NCBI GenBank assembly: GCA_016748015.1
Contig: JAAOMT010000591.1
Location: 137,532-201,531 of the forward strand
DNA from: Geosiphon pyriformis
Lineage: Eukaryota > Glomeromycota > Glomeromycetes > Archaeosporales > Geosiphonaceae
Direction: 5' to 3'
Length of the DNA stretch: 64,000 nucleotides
Each line of letters starts with the position of its first letter. Positions within the stretch are counted from its first letter, which is position 1. Made by a program: the position numbers and the translations under genes. The notes below the pieces were generated by a model that saw nothing but the letters and a program-made list of their open reading frames with translations, was not told the origin of the DNA and did no database searches. Positions 55,304 to 64,000 of the stretch are shown here, piece after piece.

Positions 55304-56273
55304 TATTACTGGAAGTTTTTGGTCTCTTTTCTTAAATGTTGTTACTGTTTGTCTGTTGCTAATTACACGTTTTTTGGAAGCAATTGAATCTCCAATAACT
55401 GAATTTATCTTCAAATTATCTTCTATAATTTGAATTGTTGGGCTTATAAGTAGAATAACCAATTTCTTGCCAGTTACTTTATGTAGTTATGTTGTAGTAA
55501 ATATCAACTTTTTTTCAGGAATTGCTTGTCTAGAAGCTAACTAAAATTGTGTAGTTACTTTGCTATAAAAGTCAACTTTTCTACAAAAATTTTGTTTGTA
55601 GGCTACCTTAATAATTATGATAAGAAAAGTAAAAAAAATAAAAAGAAATGTAAAAAAAATAGAATTGTGTTAAGGGAAACGTTTTTTATTCAAGCCTGGA
55701 GTCACTAACAGATTACTGAAATTGGTAGTTAATCAATTTCAAAATGTCAGTTGTGTTGAGAAAATTTCAAGTATAACAATTCAAAGGATTTGGTTTTTAA
55801 TTATTTAATTTTTATTTGAGATATGTAAAAAGTAATTTGTTCTAATTAAAATATCTAAAGTAAAATACTATGATAAAATACTATGAAAAAATACACTTTT
55901 TTAAAGAGAGAAGCTCTTTTTTTATACAACTTGTTGTAATAGTCTTTGAACTTGCATTTTTTTTTTTGCTACAATTTTGGTAAACTAAAGATACATTTTG
56001 GCAAACTACAAGTTATTATACTGAACTATTGATTATTTCGGCCAATTTTCATTAATTTCGGCGAATTTTGACGATATTAAATGGTTTAGAGTATTGTGTA
56101 ATTTAATTATCTTAATTTCTATGATACAAATCAAATTATTGATTGAATAATTATATTTGATAGTTTGATTAAATAATAAGTAATAATTAAAATAATAATA
56201 ATATATGCTAATTAATAATAGGAATTATGAGAGTAATTTTATGCTAATTAATAGCTAAATTCTACTGGTAACA
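55304..56273 (-). repeat. Family-2 LTR (5' LTR of element G)
   Basis: It starts TATTACTGGAAGTTTTTGG and ends CTACTGGTAACA, matching 1825-2785 in reverse. The GGCGAATTTTG/TTTCGGC block is at about 56030-56075. The LTR termini (TGTTAC, GTAACA) are shared with family 1, though the body is not. Confidence 0.88.
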
Positions 56274-56352
56274 ATAACCAGTAGTATTTTTTACTAGTTC
56301 TTTTTATGATTACTTTTTTATGAAAATGTTTTACTATTAAATCCGAATATAT
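56274..56352. other. Short unassigned flank
   Basis: About 80 bases of AT-rich sequence between the element G LTR and LTR fragment H. I see no motif or coding signal. It may be flanking DNA older than both insertions. Confidence 0.3.
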
Positions 56353-56582
56353 TGTTACAAGTAATTATTTCAGATAGTTGAAATAAATAACAAACCCATA
56401 ATTTGGTGCTTAATTGATATGAGATGGTAGTGATCTGAAGGTTTTGATTGAGTTTTTTGTATAATAGACAGAGATTCCTGTATTATTTTATCTGTAGCTT
56501 TTTAGAATTACAATTCCATCAATTTCTTTCTCAGCTTGGTGGCCGGCAATTCTCTGATAAGCAATTTGTAATTCTTATGCAT
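56353..56582 (-). repeat. LTR fragment H (family 1), interrupted by element I
   Basis: It starts TGTTACAAGTAATTATTTCAG and follows the U5 and R order of a reversed family-1 LTR until it is broken at GCAT (56579-56582), where element I begins. The remainder would lie beyond the window, past element I. Confidence 0.8.
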
Positions 56583-57380
56583 TGTTACTCATAGAATATA
56601 GGAAGTATATTAGCATATAAATTAGCCAATCAAAAGTAGATATAGTAAATATGGGATTCTAGGATTCTTCTCAAAGAAATTACAGGATTTCAGAATCCCA
56701 GAATTTTTTTCAAAGGAATTGCAAGATTCCAAAAATTTCAAGATTCTTGGTGTGAAAAATTAAGGAATTGAGGAATCTCAGTTAGGTATATATAACAATA
56801 GCATTAAAAGTGGAATCAGTACAAAAGACTTTTCAGTTTATATTTAATCTAAGCAATCTTTTATATTACAAATATCAAATAAATAATTATTCATTATCTC
56901 AAATTCACTCTTCACTATCAACTCTTTATGTTGATAGTAATTGATACTTAATCATAATGGAACAATAGCTCTTGATTATGGCTATTAACAGGATACTAAC
57001 ATTTATTGTCTTGGTTTATTTTTTTATTTTTTTTATTTTTTTTTGTTATTTCTTTTGTTTTACTAATTAATTAAAGATTAAATACTGAATTACTAATGTC
57101 AAGAATAGCCTGATAAAAGACCCCAAAGGAAAGGTATAGAATTGAAAATTTAAGGATAGCTTACCAGAAAGACATCTTTGCCAGATTACTGGCCACCATG
57201 CTAAGAAAGAAATTTGACAGAATTGTGATTCTAGGAAGCTACTGAAACACTATTGAATCTCTGTCTATTATACAAAGAACTCAACCAAAACCTTCAGACA
57301 ACCAAAACCTTCAAACAAACAAAACTTTTAGAAACCAATATTATTATCATCAAATTAATTAAGCACCAAGTTACAGATTT
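56583..57380 (+). repeat. 5' LTR of element I, 3' end deleted
   Basis: It starts TGTTACTCATAGAATATAGG. The U3 array of type b is at 56650-56770. It ends at GTTACAGATTTG, where other copies continue for about 35 more bases to GTAACA. The next bases belong to gag. The deletion shares ATTTG at both ends. Confidence 0.88.
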
Positions 57381-59017
57381 GGGATTTGCAAAATTTTTAT
57401 TCTAATATTATCACACCTATCTTAGATTAACAAATAATAGTTGGTCAACAGAATCAGCTTTTAACTGCTATGTCAATGAGAGAATAGTATATCATTTGAG
57501 AGGCCAAGAAGATCCAAAATCTGTCTTCAACAATTTTTTAGTAAACTACTCCAAAGCACCATCTTTTTACAAAACTACTTATTTGCATTTCTAATCACAG
57601 AAATAAACAGGGAAATTGAAAAATACACCAAGCAGAGATTTCTTATCACTTTTGTTGACAAAGAAAAAAGAAGGTTAAAAACCTCAGCAGGAATACCAAA
57701 GTAAATTCAACTACCCACTTAGAAAAAACAAAGATTTAATTTATCTGCAAATCCATTATATCATTATACACCTGAAAGTACTATTAATATAACAAGCATG
57801 GCTACCACAAGCATGACAACATTACTAAACAAAATCTCATTCCAAAGCAAACAAAAGAAAGCCAAGTTATTAAAAACATACAGCAATTATTTTGAAGAAT
57901 TTAAGTTGCAATTCCCAATGCCATCAGGAATTTGATCACCACTACCACAATCGGATTTTGGAACCACCAGCTCTTAGAAAATAATTGATTCTGAGGAAGA
58001 GAAAGGCAGTAATCAAAAAATTAATAAACAAAATCCAATCACAGAAAATCTGGAAAATCAAACTCCAAATATTCAAACTTAAGAAAATCAGAACAATTAC
58101 AATTTCAATATAATTAATTAACAACACTTACCTTCAATAAACATAATTAATCAGCCACCAATTGAACCAACTGTCAAACTGATTCAACAGCCACAAATAC
58201 TACCTTAACAACAACTACTATAACAACTATACCAATAATATATGCATCAATTGCCAAGCTAAAAAAATTTACTGGCAAAGAAAATAATGTCCAAGTCTGG
58301 CTTAACAACATAGCTAAAGCAATAAACACCAACAACTAAGATGATGCTAGAACAATGCAAACCATCTCATATTTTTTATAAAACACTACCAATTCTTGGT
58401 ACCAAAATCTTGTAAACAAATTCCAAAATTTTGACATATTTAAAGTCACATTTCTACAATATTTCAGCAATTATAACAGTATTAATTACTTAGCAACTAA
58501 TTTTACTACCATCAAACAAGAAGATACTGAAGCAGTCACAACTTATTTAAGATGTTTCCACCAAAATCTGCATTAAATTCAGGTCATTGACACAAATTAT
58601 TTTACAGTACTCCAAATCTTAAATCAGTTTATTCATGGATTATACAGCAGCCTACTACAATATAAATGTCCATTATATCCAGCTACTCTACAGAACACCA
58701 TTAACCATGCCAGAAATTTAGAATCAGTGGAATTAGAAGCCAACTACACCCAAGCTGTAAATCTAATAATAAACAGATCATTTGACTTGAATTTCAAGCT
58801 AAAGCAATTCAGTAACTCAATTAATCAGAAATTAGAAGGATACTTAGCTAACAACAATCAAACAATTTATCAATTTCCACAATGATGCAATAATCAAGAA
58901 AACTCCAATTGCTTCCAAAATTAACTGTGTTCATCATCATCAACTAATCAACAATGACAACAGAAAACATGTGTTTGCCACTATTGTGGTAAACAAAAAC
59001 ATTTGCAATTTGAATGT
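57381..59017 (+). pseudogene. gag: Gag of element I (start deleted)
   Basis: It begins inside the N-terminal domain (GFAK decayed, then SAFNCYVNERIVYHLRGQED). The linker is at 58120-58230. The capsid is at 58240-58880 and here keeps Trp in VQVWLNN. The knuckle at 58976-59017 reads CHYCGKQKHLQFEC. TGATGC stands at the site of ancestral CGACGC. Many stops. Confidence 0.82.
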
Positions 59018-60000
59018 TACAAAAAAATAAGTGACCAACAATTAGGTAATCAGTATTAAAATTCCAATCACTGACTCCAAATTCACAAAAACATTATCAA
59101 CATCAATTACATTATGTGACTTAACCAATGTATCAAGCTCCAATGACACAGCCATTATACTTACCTCCAATATATTAACCAGCAATGTCTGTAATATATC
59201 AACCATCACAGTCACAACTAGTTTATCAATCTCAACAAATCCAAACACTGCTACAAAATCTAACTCTGATGCCATATGGTAACTAAAGACCAAAATTCAT
59301 TCAACAAAACTGGAAATCAGTAATGATTGTTTATCAACTAATTTCCAGTTCATTTACTTAACAATCAGTATTATGCCAGTGGAGTTTAGGAACTAGATAC
59401 ATCCAAAACCCAAGTTTTCAGAACTATTTAAGTCTCTTGGTTACTCCAGAAGACACCTCATCTAATAACATAAAAACCAACCAAACACAACCACTCACCA
59501 GCAACATACTTCTAGCCACCATTACCAATAATAAATTACTAGCAGCAATCTTCCTATTCAAACTTAAGAAACAGTCATCTATGCACTTGTTTAGTGGAGC
59601 TGCACTTGAAAAAAAACTGATTATTGTCATGTACACTGATGCTAAAGTGGATGACCATTCCATCAAACTCATATTAGATAGCAGGTCAGTAGCCAGCATT
59701 ATCATACAACAACTTATGGACCAATTAGGTTACCAAGTTGATTGTACTGCCAGTGCCAAAATCATAATAGCCAATGAAGTGACTAAAATTCCAATTGATA
59801 AGATTGATGATCTTTCCATAAAAGTCAACAGCATCATCATACCAATTAAGATATTAGTCATGAAAGCCATGCAGTACTAAGCACTCATTGGCAATAATTG
59901 GTTGTTCAAAACCAATATGACATTTGATTAGAACACACAGGAGCTCTAACTTAGCCAGAATAGTCAATACACATGTGTACCAGCCACATATGACCATTTT
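59018..60000 (+). pseudogene. pol: Spacer and aspartic protease of element I
   Basis: YQP-like repeats are decayed (59130-59230). Protease is open at 59437-59880: YTDAKVDDHSIKLILDSRSVASIII. Asp is kept and the next Gly is Arg. Then IDKIDDLSIKV and KILVMKAMQY lead to a stop. Confidence 0.84.
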
Positions 60001-60880
60001 AAGCCTATTACTACGCCATCAACACCTTTTATTGAGTTTGACAACAAAAAAAAACCTACCTGGGAAGCTTACCAAGTTTTCTGGACCGATGAAAACCACA
60101 ATGAGTTACCACCAATTTCAACTTGGAACAACAATGAAAAGGAAAAACAAAAAGAAGAACTTACCTAAAACACTGACCAAACATTGTGGAATGACAGTGA
60201 CTATAATGAACTGCCACCAAATTGGGAGTGGAAAAAAATTAACAATAAAGGAAAAGAAAAAGAAAAAGAAACACTCATAGATGCTGTCTGGAGATAAGCA
60301 GTCAGATATTTAGACAGCTGTTCATATGATGATGACAAAATCTGGTAAATAGCACTTGCCAAAATTGAAGGAGCATCACCACAAGAAATAAAAACAATCA
60401 AAAACAATCCACCAGAATCCATAGAACTTAACTGGAGCCAAATTCAGATATTATCTTAGAGCTTATAGACCCTAAACAATTTTATGAGCACTACCAAGAA
60501 TTAGCACTTACTCAAGAAAAACAAAAGCAACAGTTGGAAAAAATAAACACATGACTATGTGACCATTGTTTGATTTCCTGTGACTTCTAATATTGTAATG
60601 AGTGTAATTTTATTTACAATCTACTACCATGCATAATTTACACAATCCTAGAGAAAGAAAAACCAATCAACAGCTGCACATTAGAATTGGAATCAACTTT
60701 CAATCCCAATTCAAACTCCAACAATGATGACAATAAAAACAATGGTTTCAGCTTTATATAAATTGGCAATAACAACAACAATAATTCAGACTCAGATTTA
60801 AACTCCAAACAATACATTGCACTCCCTGATTTTACCAAAGAGCAGGAACTGAAATGGTTCAGCAATAATGATGAAGGTAT
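60001..60880 (+). pseudogene. pol: Spacer and remnant of Cys-rich region of element I
   Basis: The Lys/Glu-rich spacer runs (GKEKEKEKE) straight into the TLIDAVWR segment that in other copies follows the first Cys module, so that module is deleted. The second module (60555-60620) is present as CDHCLISCDF, stop, YCNECNFIYN. The acidic tether follows (60700-60840). Confidence 0.65.
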
Positions 60881-60881
60881 T

Positions 60882-61640
60882 ATGCCAGAATATGCACATA
60901 ATACCAATGCAGGGTTTGATCTAAAATATTTGGAAAAAGATGCCATCAAATTGGAACCACATTTATGCACTTGCATTGATTTCAAAATAGCACTAAAAAT
61001 CCCAACAACAACAATGGTTCAATTAGCATCTAGAAGTAGTTTAGCAAAAAAAGGGATCAACATTAAAGGAAGAATAATTGATGCAGGATATGTAGGAAAT
61101 ATCATTGCAATGTTGCAAAATAACTCAAAAAAAGCCTATATTATAAAGCCAAATGAAAAGCTAGCCCAAGCAATATTTCTGCCTTTAGTGAAAATAACTT
61201 AATTAGTATCAATGGAAAACAGAAAAGAATTAGAAATTACAACTAGAGGGATACAGGGTTTTGGATCCATAAGTAGAATAGATGTATTAATTAATATGGC
61301 AAAAGAAAAAATTTTTAACAAGGGAAAAATTATCTCCACCTATCAATCAATTTTTATTCCACCATATAACCAGTATATGTTAGCCATAGAGAAGAAAGTG
61401 AAGGATCAGGTTCAGATTTTTGAGGCAAATTGGATTAGTCAATTTACATATACCAGCCAAGAATTACAGTTACATTAAAATTTCCATTTACAACAACATG
61501 GGAAATATTATTAAAATACCAGAAAGAACCACCATTGGATATTTAACCACTGAAATTGAAAACCAATTGCCAAATACCATTCCAGATTTTCCACAACTGT
61601 GTAAATATGTGGATATCATATTATAAACAATTTACAAATA
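60882..61640 (+). pseudogene. pol: dUTPase domain and linker of element I
   Basis: Motifs: NTNAGFDLKY, ASRSSLAKKGI (canonical), GRIIDAGYVGNI, KLAQAIFLPL (open 60882-61202), then after a stop TRGIQGFGSISR (61212-61478). The linker shifts frame near 61420. Motifs 2 and 3 are the best preserved of all copies. Confidence 0.85.
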
Positions 61641-61653
61641 AGAAAAATATTAT

Positions 61654-62990
61654 TTGCTCCAACCAAAACAATTGAAACAAATGAACTTGAGAAATCTAGA
61701 CTCAATACAATATATGCAGCTTAAGATATTACTCAACAATTTCAATAACATTTTTGCCAGTAAAAACAAATTCAGAAGAACTGACATAATCCAGTACCAG
61801 ATCAAGACTGGAAATGCAATGTCAATCAAACAAAGAACATACTAAGTACCACCAGCCAGCCATGAAATCATTTGTCAAGAAATCAATCAGATGCTTGACA
61901 ACAGACTAATTCAGTCATCAATGAGTCCATGGTTATTATTAGTGATATTAATCCAGAAAAAAAATGAGAAAATCTGCTTTTGTGTGGATTACTGGAAACT
62001 AAATGGAGTAACCAAGGAAGATAGCTACCCAACTCCAAAAATCTAAAAACTTTTCAACACTTTTGGAAGGAAGAAATAGTTTTCAACTCTAGACTTAGAC
62101 AGTGGTTACTGACAAGTGGCCATGAAACCAGAAAACAAAGAGAAAATGGCTTTTATAACTTGAAAAAGAAATTTTGAATTTGAAGTTATGCCATTTGGTT
62201 TGATGAATGCTTCTGTCATCTTTTAATGGCTTATGGAAATCATTTATACTAGACTGCTATGGAATCAGTAGTTGTATATCTGGATAATACCAATGTGTTC
62301 TCTAAGACATTCAATGATCATTTATATCATTTCCAGCAAGTATTTAAAAGACTAAAAAGAGCTGAATTAAAATTGAATGCAACTAAATGTTTCTTTAGAA
62401 AAACCAAACTCAAGTTTTTGGAACATGTTGTGAGCAAAGACAGTATTAAAATGAATTCAGACAAGATTGAGGTAGTTAAGAACTTTTCAGTACCAACCAA
62501 CTTAACCAAACTAAGAGCATTCCTGGGATTTGCTGAATACTACTACCACTTTATCAAAGACTTTTCTAAACTGGCTCAGCCATTACACTAGCTTCAATCA
62601 AAGAACACCAAATATAAATGAATAGAAAACCAGCAAGAAGCATTCAACATATTAAAAAGAAAGTTTATTCAAGCTCTAATGTTAATGTATTCAGATTACA
62701 GCAAATCATTCATTATCACCACCAATGCATCAGGCCAAGTATTGGGAGCAGTACTATTACAGAGAGGACTAGATAGAAGAGAACATCCAGTAGCATATGC
62801 CAGCCAAAGTTTGAGTCCAGCAGAAAAGAACTATAGAACACCAGTATTAAAACACTTAGCAATCTACTAGGCAGTTATGAAATGAAAAAAATACTTAAGC
62901 CAGAAATTTGACATATATATTGATCACAAAAGATTGACATCAATTCAGAAACAAGAATTTAAAGATAATTGTCATGCTAGATAGAAAATA
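61654..62990 (+). pseudogene. pol: RT and RNase H of element I
   Basis: RT: LLNNFNNIFASKNKFRRT, CFCVDYWKLNG, LDLDSGY then stop, FGLMNASVIF, YLDN at about 62276-62287, thumb KFLEHVVSKDSIKMNSDKI (62259-62591). RNase H: FIITTNASGQVLGAVL (TTN for TTD) and VLKHLAIY (Glu to Lys), 62679-62870. The following A-rich stretch is two bases shorter than in E. Confidence 0.87.
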
Positions 62991-63109
62991 GAACTGTCAC
63001 TATTTAATTATACAGTACATTACAAAAAAAGAAAAAAAATGGAAATGCCAATGGCTTGTTATGAATGACACAAATCTAAAAACATTTCAACCCAAAAATA
63101 TAACAAAAA

Positions 63110-64000
63110 ATAAATATACAAAAATACCAACAACTCTAATATTACATAAATATCCAATTGTTCAAGGAGAAATTATCTCAAAAAGAACAAAATAACATAA
63201 AACAACAATTAAAATATTTTATTAACCATCAAAATATACTTTACCAAAAGAACAAAAGAAATTCAGATCAACTAACCAGAGTAATTACAGAACCAGAGAA
63301 AGAGACAATATTATTCAACATGTACTCAAATCCAACAGCAGAACATTTTCACAAAGAAGCAACCATGAAAAAAATCAGAAAAAGATACTATTAGCCATCT
63401 ATGTATCCAAACATCATTCAATATGTTCAAAATTGTGATGCTTGTCAAAAAAAAAAAGGAACAAAGCTAAGTGAGCTATTAAAACCAATCAAAGTGGGAC
63501 AACCATTTGATTACATTGAAATTAACTTAGTCAGACCATTGACAATAACCAGTAGAGGAAACAGATATATTGTAGTAGCCATGAACTATCTTACAAAATG
63601 GCCAGAAGCAAAAGCCATTCAAAGAACAGATGCAAAATCTGTTGCCAAATTTATTTATTAAGATTTGATCTGTTAATACAGATGTCCAAAAAAGCTATTA
63701 TTAGACCAAAAAACTTACTTTGTAAACAAAACATTGGCAGAATTAAGTCAAATATTTGGAATCAAAAGACCATTATTGTTACCATACCATCCACAAACAA
63801 ATGGGTTAGTCAAAAGGTTTAACAGAACATTGTATAAAGCAATTGCCAAAATTAGCCAAAAAAATCAAGACGAATGGAATTTGTTCATACCATTAGTATT
63901 ATTTGCTTATCAAACAATAAAACAAGACACTACACAAACAACATCATTTGAATTGGTATATGGCAGAACAGCAACACTACCAGTTGAGATAGAAGTCAAA
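63110..64000 (+). pseudogene. pol: Integrase of element I, 5' part
   Basis: The ATG of the integrase frame is ATA. The zinc-binding domain is present (SNPTAEHFHK, CDAC). Core: EINLVRP (Asp to Asn), LDQKTYFVN and GLVKRFN (Glu to Lys). Open parts are 63158-63394 and 63401-63661. The gene continues past the window. Confidence 0.87.

Larger units (their letters stand above)
52553..56273 (-). mobile_element. Element G: 5' part of a family-2 retrotransposon
   Basis: Minus strand: LTR 55304-56273, PBS, gag with zinc knuckle, and protease, then cut by element D at 52553. Gag and protease match family 1 in plan but differ widely in sequence. The LTR matches element A's LTR. It is the outermost layer of the stack. 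Confidence 0.85.
56583..64000 (+). mobile_element. Element I: 5' part of a family-1 retrotransposon, running off the window
   Basis: Type b LTR, gag, protease, dUTPase, RT, RNase H and the start of integrase. Two internal deletions mark it: one joins the LTR end to gag and removes the PBS, the other removes the first Cys module. It inserted in LTR fragment H after GCAT. Confidence 0.9.

Noticed and set aside
1-64000. Host genes, rRNA or tRNA genes
   Set aside because: No cloverleaf-like tRNA, rRNA block or non-transposon coding stretch was recognised on either strand. A tRNA scan would be decisive.

Overview
This 64 kb window is eukaryotic, AT-rich repeat DNA. I see no host gene, rRNA or tRNA. 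Almost every base belongs to LTR retrotransposons of the Ty3/gypsy type, stacked inside one another on both strands, plus one fragment of a LINE-like element. The order of domains, the low GC and the LINE ORF1/endonuclease type resemble repeats I recall from arbuscular mycorrhizal fungi (Glomeromycotina such as Rhizophagus or Gigaspora). That assignment comes from memory, not from a search. Most open reading frames are short because the genes carry scattered stops and frameshifts.  LAYOUT (my labels). A: 3' end of a family-2 element, + strand, 1-2785 (integrase, intact ORF3, LTR). LINE fragment: 2786-5510, split by a solo family-1 LTR (3675-4609, duplication CTGC). B: family-1, - strand, 5511-25566, a recombinant split by C. 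C: complete family-1 element, + strand, 8598-18726, duplication ACAT. D: family-1, - strand, 25567-52552, cut at its left by B and split by E. E: family-1, + strand, 27770-47874, duplication CCAT, split by F. F: complete family-1 element, + strand, 35497-45615. G: 5' part of a family-2 element, - strand, 52553-56273. H: family-1 LTR fragment, 56353-56582. I: family-1, + strand, 56583 to the window end. The nesting order is G containing D containing E containing F, with B also inserted in D and C inserted in B. Reading frames close up across the E, F and C junctions when the insertion and one duplication copy are removed.  FAMILY-1 ARCHITECTURE (about 10.1 kb): LTR (TGTTAC...GTAACA, 0.82-0.88 kb), primer-binding site, then one long frame with a gag N-terminal domain, Glu/Gln-rich linker, capsid, CCHC zinc knuckle, Tyr-Gln-Pro repeats, aspartic protease, Cys-rich zinc-like modules, a dUTPase with five recognisable motifs, a beta-rich linker, RT and RNase H. 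Integrase follows in the +1 frame, then a separate small ORF3 of unknown function, a polypurine tract and the LTR. Gag would pack the RNA, protease would mature the polyprotein, RT/RNase H would copy the RNA, dUTPase would keep uracil out of the cDNA, and integrase would insert it. ORF3 has no assigned role.  MOST INTERESTING: (1) ORF3 sits between integrase and the 3' LTR in five copies from two families. (2) A U5 sequence is complementary to the primer-binding site, with apparent compensatory changes in two copies. (3) Decay is dominated by C-to-T changes, with one CpG-containing site mutated differently in six copies. (4) Two unrelated U3 modules sit on one LTR backbone.
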